From: Gammaproteobacteria bacterium
GTDB taxonomy: Bacteria; Pseudomonadota; Gammaproteobacteria; Thiohalomonadales; Thiohalomonadaceae
Direction: 5' to 3'
DNA: 64,000 nucleotides
Assembly (NCBI GenBank): GCA_026196575.1
Contig: JAPHSX010000001.1
Location: 1-64,000 of the forward strand
The notes beneath the pieces are model-generated. The model worked only from the letters and a program-made list of their open reading frames with translations, made no database searches and was not told where the DNA came from. Every line of letters starts with the position of its first letter. Positions within the stretch are counted from its first letter, which is position 1. The translations under genes were made by a program, and so were the position numbers. Shown here one piece after another: positions 18,601-26,420 of this stretch.

Positions 18601-18782
18601 GGGTCGAGGATGCGCACCCGCACCTCCGGGTAGATAAGGTGCGGCAGCAGGTCAACCGCGAGACGGCCCATGGCGAAGAGTCCGAGCACGACTGCGGCCA
18701 GGGCGATCATGGTGACGCCGATGGGGTGGCGAATTGACCAGGCGGCGAGACCGCCACCATGCAGTGCCGGGCGCAGGCTCAT
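15666..18782 (-). CDS. RND-family efflux transporter, inner-membrane subunit
   Basis: 1038 residues, the usual length, with two repeats of a large periplasmic loop plus six helices. Hallmarks: PDVLP-like entry DLLPHLIYPEVRVR, helix-4 GVGMLVDNTIVMLENIQ (proton-relay Asp, with only one Asp where AcrB has two) and the second-half VVNNAIILVEY. Proton-driven export in a tripartite pump; the single relay Asp and overall look suit the HAE-1/SwrC-like group, substrate unknown. The start overlaps the adaptor stop (ATGA). No outer-membrane channel gene is adjacent. Convergent with tatC. Confidence 0.92.
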   Translation of the reverse strand: MSLRPALHGGGLAAWSIRHPIGVTMIALAAVVLGLFAMGRLAVDLLPHLIYPEVRVRILDPGVPAGIMEDRVTRQLEEQLAITEGAIAVQSSSTEGAVSVDLSFAYGSDIDLALRDASTRLDRAKRFLPETIEPPVIYKRDPSQIPVVEFVVSAADMAPVKLRDWIDYDFSKQFLNLPGVAAVEVGGGVLREILIEPDQQRLAALGIQTDELIDTLVRANQETPAGRLTTAQREINTRTAARFESIQALRDFPVRLPGGGTVALEELARISDGHDDERIKIRLDELPGVKVSVQKQPNANTVEVVDAVQQRFAQLQQQRVIPDDVTIRTVSDQSIYVRSALNNATLAALSGTVLAMLVVFLFLGDLRRTFIVGSAIPLAVLVTFAIMALGGLTFNIMTLGGLALGVGMLVDNTIVMLENIQRHQQAGEQGATAGTAAAREINSAIVAATSTNLAAILPFLFIGGLVGLLFRELIFTISAAILASMVVALTLVPTWAVRLKPGDGLAPIGRAMARLIARLQGGYRAVLAPLLNRWLAQLLLLVLLLGGLGFSVLQLGSAHETFLPAMDSGEISISLSTEPGTPLSEMDAHVRRIEQRLRSQPEVVSVFSVVGGSVFGRSARESADRSSITVQLIPRERREQSSDEWIAAMQKKLAREAIAGLKVNMRTRGIRGIRMGGGDDDLTLRLQGPDLEVLQQLGDKLVATLSGVPGVRNLQHSAEELRQELSVRIDRQRAATLGVDAQTLGRTLRLALEGETISDYLEGDRAYDIRLRLPHYEVDSSAALEQLILHDGQGRPLRLGEVAQVTLIAAPAEIRRDRQRRIVEVSGSLSGELSFGEVYRAVRARTAEFALPDGYTLYEGGEYETLQQGTRASQILLGLALFLVFVVMAVQYESLRNPLVILLGVPFAVIGVGLGLTVNELPLSMPVWLGMIMLAGIVVNNAIILVEYFDLARAAGATLEAAILEGAQLRLRPILMTTLSTVCGMLPLALGWGEGAEMLQPLAITLIYGLGISLLVTLLLIPLLYRAVHRLLRGEALR

Positions 18783-19825
18783 GGCGTGACGGCGGCACTC
18801 GCTGCCGCGACCGTGCTCCCCTCGCTCAGCCCCAGAAAGCCGCGGGTGACGATGCGCTCACCGGCGCGCAGGCCATCGAGGATTTCGACACGCTCGTCAA
18901 AGTGCAGGCCGCTGACAACGGCGCGACGCGCCACCCGGTTATCACCGTTCACCATAAACAGAAACTCGCCACGGCTATCACGGCGCAGCGCCGTGTGGGG
19001 CACCAGCAGACGCACCGCACCGCGCAGCGGCAAGGTCACCCGACAGAGCTGCCCCGGCATCGCCCCGGCGGGCGGCGGATTGAACAGCACCTCGATCGTG
19101 CCCTGACGGCTCAGCGCGTCAACCTGGGGGTGGATGCGCGCAAGGGTGCCACGAAAACGCTCAGGCCCCAGCGCGTCAATGGTGAGGGAGAGCTCATCGC
19201 CAATGGCCAGCTCCGGCAATACCCTCTCCGAGAGGGTGAGCTGTGTGTCGAGGCTGCTGACATCCATCAGGGTCAGCAGGTGGCTGAAGCGCGATAGCGT
19301 ATCGCCCACCTCGGCCAGACGCTGGCCGATGACACCATCAAAGGGGGCGAGGAGACGGGTCTGCCGCAGCAGAACCTGTAACGCCTCCTCTTCGGCACGG
19401 GCCACCTCCAGCAGGGTAGCGGCACGGGTCAGCTCATCCTCGGTGACCACGCGACTCTTACGCAGACGCTCGAGCCGCCGCAGATCCTCTTCGGCCTGAT
19501 GGCGCTGCGCCCGGCTCTTCTTCAGCTGCGCGCGCAGCAGGGTATCATCCAGGCGTGCCAGCAAGGCACCCTCTTCCACCCGCGCCCCCTCATGGTAGGG
19601 CAGTTCGAGCAGTTGCCCCTCCTGCGGCAGTGACAGGCGCGCCTCGCGCCGGGGGCGCAGCGTGCCGATACGCTCAATGACGCGGGCGACATGCTCGCCT
19701 TGCGCCACCGCCATCTCCACCACGATCGCCCGCGCCTCGCGCGCCCCCCTATCACCATTGGCGGGAGGGGCGTCACAGGCGCCGAGGGTCAGCAGACAAC
19801 AGAGTAGAAGCGAGTGGTTTTTCAT
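18779..19825 (-). CDS. RND efflux periplasmic adaptor (membrane fusion protein), lipoprotein
   Basis: 348 residues from MKNHSLLLCCLLTLGAC; the lipobox LGAC predicts an acylated lipoprotein, so I prefer this start to an ATG 15 codons upstream. HlyD-family order: beta-barrel, lipoyl halves (SLPQEGQLLELPYHEGARVE; LLAPFDGVIGQRL), coiled-coil hairpin with KKSRAQRHQAEEDLRRLERL, C-terminal RDSRGEFLFMVN. Connects the pump at 15666-18782 to an outer-membrane channel encoded elsewhere. Confidence 0.92.
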   Translation of the reverse strand: MKNHSLLLCCLLTLGACDAPPANGDRGAREARAIVVEMAVAQGEHVARVIERIGTLRPRREARLSLPQEGQLLELPYHEGARVEEGALLARLDDTLLRAQLKKSRAQRHQAEEDLRRLERLRKSRVVTEDELTRAATLLEVARAEEEALQVLLRQTRLLAPFDGVIGQRLAEVGDTLSRFSHLLTLMDVSSLDTQLTLSERVLPELAIGDELSLTIDALGPERFRGTLARIHPQVDALSRQGTIEVLFNPPPAGAMPGQLCRVTLPLRGAVRLLVPHTALRRDSRGEFLFMVNGDNRVARRAVVSGLHFDERVEILDGLRAGERIVTRGFLGLSEGSTVAAASAAVTP

Positions 19826-20036
19826 CTGCCTATGGGCTCGATAGCGAAGCAAAAAGTTTACCCCATACATAACCCGGTCGCAGCTCCGATGCCAGTCAGA
19901 CCCAGAAGAACATCAGAATGTGCTAATAGTTTTCTGCTTCTTGCCAATACACCGGGATCAAGGCACTCTGACACCGGCCGCCGCGACAGGAAATTGCGCG
20001 GAACACCATCATAACAGCAAAAAAAGGAGAGGTTAT

Positions 20037-20864
20037 ATGCAACTCTGTGCACGTCATCTTGTGGCACTGTTATTTCTGTTTTCCGCCATCAGTCACGCGG
20101 CCGATAACGAGATCGTCTTCTCTACCGCGCCCACGCACTCCAAGGAGGATACGATCAAGCTCTATACGCCTCTGATGGCCCACCTTTCGCAGGTTACCGG
20201 CAAGACATTCGTGATCGACCCGGCAGCCAACTTTATCGAATATTCCGTGCGCCTGCGGTTGAACAAATATGACATGCTGTTCGATGGCCCCCACCTTTCC
20301 GGCTGGCGTATAGTCAACAGGGAGCATCTACCCATCACCCGCCTCCCCGGTACCATTCGCATCGTGGTGGTCGCCCACAAAGACTCACCGCTGACCTCGT
20401 TGCAGGATCTGGAGGGTGGGTACGCCCGTGTCTGTGCCTTTGCCTCTCCCAACATGCTGACCATGGCCTTTCTCTCCTACTTCCCCAATCCGGTACGCCA
20501 GCCCAACCTGATCCGCACCCAAGGCTTCAAGGAGCTGGTCAGCTGTCTGAAGAGCGGACACGGAGAGGCCGCAGTGTTGCGCGACACGCAGTGGACCAAG
20601 ATGAGCGACGAGGATAAGGCCGACCTGAAGCTGATCGCCTCGCCCGAGCGCGGTTATCCGGAGCGCACCTTTACCGTTGGCCCCACGATTGACGCGACGC
20701 TGCGCAAGCAGATCGCCGACGCGTTGTTGAGCGAGGAGGGGCAAAAGGTGAGCCAGCCGATTCTGGAGCGCTTCAATAAAAAGAATTTCATCCCCGCCAA
20801 GGCGACGGACTATGCCGGACTGGATCTGTTATTGAGCCCGGTATGGGGCTTCCACAGCCGTTAA
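20037..20864 (+). CDS. PhnD/SsuA-like periplasmic substrate-binding protein, orphan
   Basis: 275 residues. Signal peptide MQLCARHLVALLFLFSAISHAA, then a type 2 periplasmic binding fold of the phosphate/phosphonate group (VFSTAPTHSKEDTIKLYTPL; VVVAHKDSPLTSLQDLEGG; ILERFNKKNF). ATG 20037 is behind GGAGAGG. No ABC permease or ATPase adjoins it, so it may be a sensor or work with a distant transporter. Divergent from the efflux genes. Confidence 0.82.
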   Translation: MQLCARHLVALLFLFSAISHAADNEIVFSTAPTHSKEDTIKLYTPLMAHLSQVTGKTFVIDPAANFIEYSVRLRLNKYDMLFDGPHLSGWRIVNREHLPITRLPGTIRIVVVAHKDSPLTSLQDLEGGYARVCAFASPNMLTMAFLSYFPNPVRQPNLIRTQGFKELVSCLKSGHGEAAVLRDTQWTKMSDEDKADLKLIASPERGYPERTFTVGPTIDATLRKQIADALLSEEGQKVSQPILERFNKKNFIPAKATDYAGLDLLLSPVWGFHSR

Positions 20865-20933
20865 CTGCACCTGAGGTTCTGTCAGGCTTGGTCTATGCTG
20901 ATGCTAATTGCCCCTGGTGTACGGAGAGAATCG

Positions 20934-21251
20934 ATGCGGTGGTCTATTGTCCTGACGGTGTTAAGTGCCGCAAGCGGTGCGGCCAGTGCCGACTGTTTGA
21001 CGGCGGTGCAGCTTGGCGACCCCGCTTTTGTGGTGATCGAGAAGTGCGGTGAGCCACAGCGGCGTGAGCGCGAGGAGCGTTCGCGCACCAATGCAGTAGA
21101 GATGGTGCGCGGCGGTGAGGTTACCGCGCAACTGCCACGACAGCCACTGCTGCTGGAGCGCTGGTACTACGAGACCAGCCTCAACGCCGCCACGGTGATC
21201 CACCTTGAGGATAGCGGCGTGGTGAAAAAGGAGCGTCTGCGTCGGGAGTAA
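20934..21251 (+). CDS. DUF2845-like secreted protein
   Basis: 105 residues from MRWSIVLTVLSAAS (GGAGAG upstream), with a signal peptide cleaved near GAASADC. The mature part has two cysteines about 24 residues apart (ADCLTAV, IEKCGEPQ), a charged stretch and ERWYYE, as in DUF2845 proteins of unknown function. Probably periplasmic with a disulfide. 69 bp after the PhnD-like gene. Confidence 0.7.
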   Translation: MRWSIVLTVLSAASGAASADCLTAVQLGDPAFVVIEKCGEPQRREREERSRTNAVEMVRGGEVTAQLPRQPLLLERWYYETSLNAATVIHLEDSGVVKKERLRRE

Positions 21252-21412
21252 CAGCGGCCCCTCTCTGGTGGGCGTGGCCACCCCGCTATTTGTCTCTCCG
21301 CCTCAATTCACCACACAACAAATACCAGCCCACGTTCTCACGGCACATTTCAACAGCCTGCTACAGTTATGAATATCTCTCTTGATACCCACCACCTCTC
21401 ACCGGAGACACG

Positions 21413-21700
21413 ATGATTCAACTCAAGCGATTGCTGCTCGATATCCTCAAACCGCATCAGCCCAATGTGCTCGAATTCAGCCGCCTGCTGGCCGAGCAGG
21501 GGCGTCTGCGGATCAGGTTGATAGTGCTGGAGATGGACGACAAGACCGAAACATTGCAGGTGGAGATCGTCGGTGAGGATATCGACTTTGAGCGCATTAA
21601 AAAGGCGATCACCGATTTTGGTGCCTCGCTGCACAGCATCGACGAGGTCGAGATGGAGGGGACAGACGCGACCGTCGGCGAAACGGATACGGCCGACTGA
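21413..21700 (+). CDS. DUF211 family protein
   Basis: 95 residues, small alpha/beta (ferredoxin-like) protein: KRLLLDILKPHQPNVLEFS, VEIVGEDIDFERIKKAI, GASLHSIDEVEMEG. The pattern LDVLKPH...IDFE.I...G..IHSIDEV is that of DUF211, best known from archaea. ATG 21413 behind GGAGA. It is followed 13 bp later by a VIT1/CCC1-like membrane protein and then a P-type ATPase; I infer a regulatory or metal-sensing role for that unit. Bacterial occurrences are few to my knowledge. Confidence 0.75.
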   Translation: MIQLKRLLLDILKPHQPNVLEFSRLLAEQGRLRIRLIVLEMDDKTETLQVEIVGEDIDFERIKKAITDFGASLHSIDEVEMEGTDATVGETDTAD

Positions 21701-21713
21701 GGTATGAGCAGCA

Positions 21714-22295
21714 ATGGCCGACTTTAGAGAGCGCCACCTGTGGTTGCAACTGCACCATTCGCGCGGCATTGTACGGCGCTACTTTGTGGTCAACGGCTTT
21801 GATGGGGCATTCACCATGCTGGGACTGCTTACCGGCTTTTATCTCAGTGACAGCGGCGAGCTGAATGTGGCGATCGGCGCCTGCCTTGGCGCGGCGGTGG
21901 CACTGGCGGTGAGCGGTCTGACCAGCGCCTATTTGAGTGAAACGGCGGAGCGCCGTCGTTCGTTCAGTGAACTGCAAGAGGCGATGGTCACCGACCTCTC
22001 GGGCAGTACGCATGCCAGCGCCGCCCGGGTGATGCCGCTGCTCATCGCCCTGGTAAACGGTATCGCACCGCTCGCCATCAGCCTGATCATCATCACCCCG
22101 CTATGGCTGGCACAGGCCGGGATGGTGCTGCCGCTACCGCCGCTGGCGGCGGCCATCGCCACGGCCTTCCTCTGTATCTTCGCTCTGGGACTCTTTCTGG
22201 GCCACGTCGGCGGCACCTCGTGGCTCGCAAGCGGCATCAAGTCGCTGCTGATCGCCGGGGCGACGGTGCTGATTATCCTGCTGCTCAACCCCTGA
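21714..22295 (+). CDS. VIT1/CCC1-type membrane protein (divalent cation transporter family)
   Basis: 193 residues, about five membrane segments. N-terminal GIVRRYFVVNGFDGAFTMLG corresponds to the first helix of the VIT1/CCC1 iron/manganese transporters, and ETAERRRSFSEL to the short acidic loop; the long cytosolic metal-binding domain of plant VIT1 is absent. Similar short proteins occur in archaea. Expected to move Fe2+ or Mn2+ across the inner membrane. The stop overlaps the ATPase start (TGATG), so the two are translationally coupled. Confidence 0.75.
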   Translation: MADFRERHLWLQLHHSRGIVRRYFVVNGFDGAFTMLGLLTGFYLSDSGELNVAIGACLGAAVALAVSGLTSAYLSETAERRRSFSELQEAMVTDLSGSTHASAARVMPLLIALVNGIAPLAISLIIITPLWLAQAGMVLPLPPLAAAIATAFLCIFALGLFLGHVGGTSWLASGIKSLLIAGATVLIILLLNP

Positions 22296-24922
22296 TGCCC
22301 CCCTCCTCCACCCCAGAAGTAATCCACTGGCACACCCTTGAGACCACCGCGGTGCTGACCCGCCTTGGCAGTGATGGCGCCGCCGGCCTGAGCAGCAAGG
22401 AGGCGGCGGCGCGCCTGGCGCAGTACGGGCCGAACCTGCTGGTGGAGGGGCGGTCGCGCTCACTGCCGCTGCTGTTTCTGGGGCAGTTCTCCGACTTCAT
22501 GATTTTGGTGCTGGTCGGCGCGGCCGTGGTCTCCGGCATTATCGGCGAGCCACAGGACGCCATCGCCATTCTGGTAATCCTGCTCCTCAATGCCATCATC
22601 GGCTCAGCCCAGGCCTACCGTGCCGAACGGGCGGTTGCGGCGCTGAGGCACATGGCGGCACCGGATGCACTGGTGGTGCGTGACGGAGAACGGCTGCGGG
22701 TGGCAGCGAGCCTGTTGGTGCCCGGCGACTTGGTAGTGCTGGAGGCGGGCAACCTGGTGCCGGCAGACCTGCGGCTGCTCGAGGCAATAGAAGTGGAGTG
22801 TGATGAGTCGGTGCTCACCGGCGAATCGCACCCGGTGGCCAAGCGTATTGGGAGACTGGCCGAGGCGGAGCTGTCTTTGGGGGATCGCCATAACCTGTTG
22901 TTTAAGGGCAGTTCTGTCACCCGCGGGCGCGGCAGCGGGGTAGTGGTGGCCACCGGCATGCAGACCGAGTTCGGTCGCATCGCCCAGTTGTTGGCAGAGG
23001 AACGGGGGGTAAAGACACCATTGCAGCAGCGGCTGACGGTATTCGGCCGTTATCTGGCGCTGGCCGTGTTGGCGATCTGCGCCGTGGTCTTTGTCAGCGG
23101 GCTGTTGCAGGGGCAGGAGCTGGTGCTGATGTTCCTCACCGCGGTCAGTCTGGCGGTGGCCGCCATCCCCGAGGCGCTGCCGGCGGTGGTGACGCTGTCG
23201 CTCGCCTTCGGCGCCCGCAAGCTCAGTCGCAAGCAGAGCCTGGTGCGCAACCTCCCTGCGGTGGAGACCCTCGGTTCGGTCACCTATATCTGTGCCGACA
23301 AGACCGGCACCCTGACCCAGAACCGCATGGCGGTAGAGCGGTTGGTGGTGGCCGGAGAGGTGTACGAGGCCCTTCCGATGGGTGCTGAGAGCGCGCTATG
23401 GCGTGACCTCACTCAGGCCCTGGCACTGAGCAATGATGTGGGGTTGCAGGGTGAGGATTTGGTGGGCGACCCGACCGAGGTAGCCCTCTACCGTGTTGCC
23501 GCTCAGGCCGGGTATGAGAAGGGGGCGTTGCTGGCGCAGATGCCGCGTCTGGCCGAGCTCCCCTTCGACAGTACGCGCAAGTTGATGACCACCCTGCACC
23601 GTGAGGAAGGCGGGGTGGTGGCCTATGTGAAGGGGGCGCCTGAGGCGTTGCTGCCCCTCTGCGCAGGGGAGGGGGATGGTGGTGGTGCAGTGCTGGCTCA
23701 GGCCGAGGCGCTGGCGGCGCAGGGATATCGACTGTTGGCGCTGGCTCAACGGCGATTCGCAGCCCTGCCGCACTCCTTGGCCGAGGCGGAGCAAGGGCTG
23801 ACCCTGCTGGGTCTGGTGGCGCTGATCGACCCGCCGCGCCCTGAAGCCGAGGCGGCGGTGGCCGAGTGCCGTGGTGCCGGTATCACCCCGGTGATGATCA
23901 CCGGTGACCATCCCGGCACGGCCCTGGCCATCGCCACCCGGCTGGGGATCGCTGGCCCTGGAGCCGAGGTGATCACCGGGGAGCAGCTGGCGGAGCTTTC
24001 GGATGAGGTCTTTGCCGCACGGGTCAAGGGTGTCAGTGTCTATGCCCGGGTCAGTCCGGAGCAGAAGATCCGTATCGTCCGTGCACTACAGGAACAAGGT
24101 GAGTTTGTGGCGATGACCGGCGATGGGGTCAACGATGCCCCGGCATTGAAGCGTGCCGGGATCGGCATTGCCATGGGGCAAAAGGGCACCGATGTGGCAC
24201 GCCAGGCGGCCGACATGGTATTGCTGGACGACAACTTCGCCACCATCGTCACCGCGGTGCGCGAGGGGCGGCGCATCTTCGACAACATCCGCAAGTTCAT
24301 CAAGGACACGATGAGTTCCAACTCGGGCGAGATCTGGACTCTTTTTCTCGCCCCCTTCCTCGGCCTGCCGATCCCGCTACTACCGATCCACATCCTCTGG
24401 ATCAACCTGGTGACCGACGGCCTGCCGGGGCTCGCCTTCAGCGCGGAGCGCGGCGAGCCGGGGAGTATGCAGCGCCCGCCGCGTCACCCCGATGAGAGTA
24501 TTTTCGCCCACGGTATGTGGCAGCACATTATTTGGGTGGGATTGTTTGTCGGGGGCCTCTCTATCGCCACCCAGGCCTGGGCGATTTCACGTGGTACGGA
24601 GTACTGGCAGACGATGGTCTTCACCGTGCTCACCTTCTCGCAACTGTTCCACTCGCTGGCGGTGCGCAGCGAGCGCACCTCATTGTGGCGTCTGGGTCTC
24701 ACCAGCAACCTGCCGATGCTGGCGGCGGTGGGGCTCACCGTTTGCCTGCAGCTGGCGGTGATCTACCTGCCGGCGTTCAATGCCATTTTCAAAACAGAAC
24801 CGTTGCCGCTCCACGAGCTGCTGTTCTGTGTCGCCATCTCCTCACTGGTGCTGCTGGCGGTGGAGGTGGAGAAGCTGCTGCGCCGCCGGGGCCTGCTCTA
24901 CGGCGAGGCCGCCATGCAGTGA
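22295..24922 (+). CDS. P-type (P2) cation-transporting ATPase
   Basis: 875 residues from ATG 22295. Actuator TGESHPV, phosphorylation site DKTGTLTQN, nucleotide region KGAPEALLPLC, hinge GDGVNDAPALKRAGI. Ion-site residues match Ca2+ pumps: PEALP in helix 4, SSNSGE in helix 5, NLVTDGLP in helix 6. The helix-8 glutamate of SERCA seems to be replaced (VLTFSQLFHSL), as in one-site Ca2+/Mn2+ pumps like PMR1. Exports Ca2+ or Mn2+. An in-frame ORF extends upstream over the VIT gene but is not credible. Third gene of the DUF211-VIT-ATPase unit. Confidence 0.92.
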   Translation: MPPSSTPEVIHWHTLETTAVLTRLGSDGAAGLSSKEAAARLAQYGPNLLVEGRSRSLPLLFLGQFSDFMILVLVGAAVVSGIIGEPQDAIAILVILLLNAIIGSAQAYRAERAVAALRHMAAPDALVVRDGERLRVAASLLVPGDLVVLEAGNLVPADLRLLEAIEVECDESVLTGESHPVAKRIGRLAEAELSLGDRHNLLFKGSSVTRGRGSGVVVATGMQTEFGRIAQLLAEERGVKTPLQQRLTVFGRYLALAVLAICAVVFVSGLLQGQELVLMFLTAVSLAVAAIPEALPAVVTLSLAFGARKLSRKQSLVRNLPAVETLGSVTYICADKTGTLTQNRMAVERLVVAGEVYEALPMGAESALWRDLTQALALSNDVGLQGEDLVGDPTEVALYRVAAQAGYEKGALLAQMPRLAELPFDSTRKLMTTLHREEGGVVAYVKGAPEALLPLCAGEGDGGGAVLAQAEALAAQGYRLLALAQRRFAALPHSLAEAEQGLTLLGLVALIDPPRPEAEAAVAECRGAGITPVMITGDHPGTALAIATRLGIAGPGAEVITGEQLAELSDEVFAARVKGVSVYARVSPEQKIRIVRALQEQGEFVAMTGDGVNDAPALKRAGIGIAMGQKGTDVARQAADMVLLDDNFATIVTAVREGRRIFDNIRKFIKDTMSSNSGEIWTLFLAPFLGLPIPLLPIHILWINLVTDGLPGLAFSAERGEPGSMQRPPRHPDESIFAHGMWQHIIWVGLFVGGLSIATQAWAISRGTEYWQTMVFTVLTFSQLFHSLAVRSERTSLWRLGLTSNLPMLAAVGLTVCLQLAVIYLPAFNAIFKTEPLPLHELLFCVAISSLVLLAVEVEKLLRRRGLLYGEAAMQ

Positions 24923-24958
24923 GGCGGGCTGCTGACTCGCGGCTGATCACTGATTGGG

Positions 24959-25687
24959 TCACTGCTCCATCTCCCGCCGCACCTCTGCGATAAGCCCATC
25001 CAGCCGCGTGTTCTCCTGTTGCAGGGCGTGCAGGCGCCGCTGCTTGCGATAGAGATCGCTGTAGTTGGCGACGAAGTTGCAGTGGCGCTGGTACTCCGCA
25101 TGGAGTGCCGCAAGCCGCTCGCGCAGCGGGGGCAGCAGGATCCCGCCCGGCATCCTGGCGCAACGGGGCGGCTCAAACTCCTCGGGCACCGTCGGGTTTT
25201 GCGCATAAATGGTGATGGTGAGTTGAACGTTGGTTTTCCCCAGTGACTCGGGCGGCGCGATGGTCATGATCCGGGGGGTCGCCCGCAGCTCCCGGAGAAG
25301 CTGCTTGACCTGATCGGCCGTCGCCTCCAGCGTCATATTGATGCCGGCCTCACGATAGCGCGGCCTGCTGTGGATGGCGCTCTTTATCGCCAACACCTTG
25401 GCCTGGTACTTCACGGCCAGCGTGGTGAGCCGCTGTTCAACGACCTCCACCTGGAGATCAGCGGGCAACAACCCCAGCAGTTGCTGATGCTGCTGCTCTG
25501 CCTGCTTGAATTGCTGCAGAATCGCCTCCTCCTCATACATAACGCTTTCGACAAGATAGGCGAGCCGTGCGCTCTCCTCCCGCAACCCGCGCACCTCCTT
25601 ACTCAGTGCGAAATAACGCATCGTCTGCTGTCCGACCACAGCAAAAACCAGCAAGATAAAAAGATAAAAGGCATACCGCAATTTCAT
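24959..25687 (-). CDS. PilO-like single-pass membrane protein, orphan
   Basis: 242 residues from MKLRYAFYLFILLVFAVVG: short cytoplasmic tail, one helix, coiled coil (about 20-55), then a PilO/GspM-like ferredoxin-fold domain (VKQLLRELRATPRIMTI, ESLGKTNVQLTITIYA) and a C-terminal coiled coil (RKQRRLHALQQENTRLDGL). PilO domains organise type IV pilus or secretion inner-membrane platforms, yet no pilM/N/P/Q lies nearby. It may belong to an unrecognised envelope complex. Convergent with the ATPase gene. Confidence 0.6.
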   Translation of the reverse strand: MKLRYAFYLFILLVFAVVGQQTMRYFALSKEVRGLREESARLAYLVESVMYEEEAILQQFKQAEQQHQQLLGLLPADLQVEVVEQRLTTLAVKYQAKVLAIKSAIHSRPRYREAGINMTLEATADQVKQLLRELRATPRIMTIAPPESLGKTNVQLTITIYAQNPTVPEEFEPPRCARMPGGILLPPLRERLAALHAEYQRHCNFVANYSDLYRKQRRLHALQQENTRLDGLIAEVRREMEQ

Positions 25688-25755
25688 GACGCTAGTCCGT
25701 CCCGTAGTGATTCGCAAAAAGCATAGCACCACACCGGCAGGGTGTACGCTTCCCG

Positions 25756-25773
25756 ACGGGCTCTTTGGCCCGT
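25756..25773 (-). terminator. hairpin at the tesA stop codon
   Basis: Perfect 6-bp stem ACGGGC/GCCCGT with a 6-nt loop, touching the tesA stop; no T-run follows. Weak candidate. Confidence 0.3.
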
Positions 25774-26420
25774 TACTGCATGCTCAACGGCAGCAGCGGC
25801 AGCAGCGCCGGCCACACCGTCTCCAGCAGCAGCGGCTGGCCGGCGGCATTGGGGTGGAGGTTGTCGGCCTGCATCAGGGCGGGGTCGAGGGCGACGCGCT
25901 CCAGGAGAAACGGTGGCTTTGGCAGTTGCTGTTCGGCGGCAAGCTCCCCATAAATGGCAGAGAAGCGTTCCGTGTAGCGCGGCCCGTAGTTGGGCGGCAG
26001 CGCCATCCCCAGCAGCAGCACCCGGGTGCCGGAGGCTTTGGCCCGCGCGATGATGCTGCTAAGGTTGGCCTTGAGCGCGCCAAGAGAGAGGCCGCGCAGG
26101 CCGTCGTTGGCGCCCAGTTCGAGCAGCAGCAGCGCGGGGCGATGCTGGCGCAGCGTCGCCTCGATGCGCGACACCCCCCCGGCAGTGGTGTCGCCGCTAA
26201 TGCTGGCGTTGACCACCCGATGGGGATAGCCGCGCTGTTGCAGCCGCCGGGCGAGCAGCTCGACCCACCCCTCCCCCGGTGCCAGGCCGTAACCGGCGCT
26301 CAGGCTGTCGCCGAATACCAGGATGGTAGGGGCGGTGCTACTGTCACCACCCGCCTCGCCGCCGGCCATGACGGGCAGGGCGATAAAGAGCCACAACAGT
26401 GAAAAGAGAAGCGTACGCAT
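25773..26420 (-). CDS. tesA: periplasmic SGNH/GDSL esterase (thioesterase I / arylesterase)
   Basis: 215 residues with a signal peptide (MRTLLFSLLWLFIALPVMAG). SGNH blocks: GDSLSAGYG (Ser), SGDT, GANDGLRG (Asn) and DNLHPNAAGQ (Asp-His). Same family as E. coli TesA/ApeA, a periplasmic lysophospholipase/arylesterase. It is divergent from ybbA as in E. coli; here the two start codons share bases (CATG at 26418-26421), so the start used, or the location of the promoters, is unusual. Confidence 0.92.
   Translation of the reverse strand: MRTLLFSLLWLFIALPVMAGGEAGGDSSTAPTILVFGDSLSAGYGLAPGEGWVELLARRLQQRGYPHRVVNASISGDTTAGGVSRIEATLRQHRPALLLLELGANDGLRGLSLGALKANLSSIIARAKASGTRVLLLGMALPPNYGPRYTERFSAIYGELAAEQQLPKPPFLLERVALDPALMQADNLHPNAAGQPLLLETVWPALLPLLPLSMQ

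Noticed and set aside
22103-22294. N-terminal extension of the P-type ATPase
   Set aside because: This stretch is the VIT/CCC1-like gene read in another frame; the family N-terminus begins at the ATG coupled to its stop.
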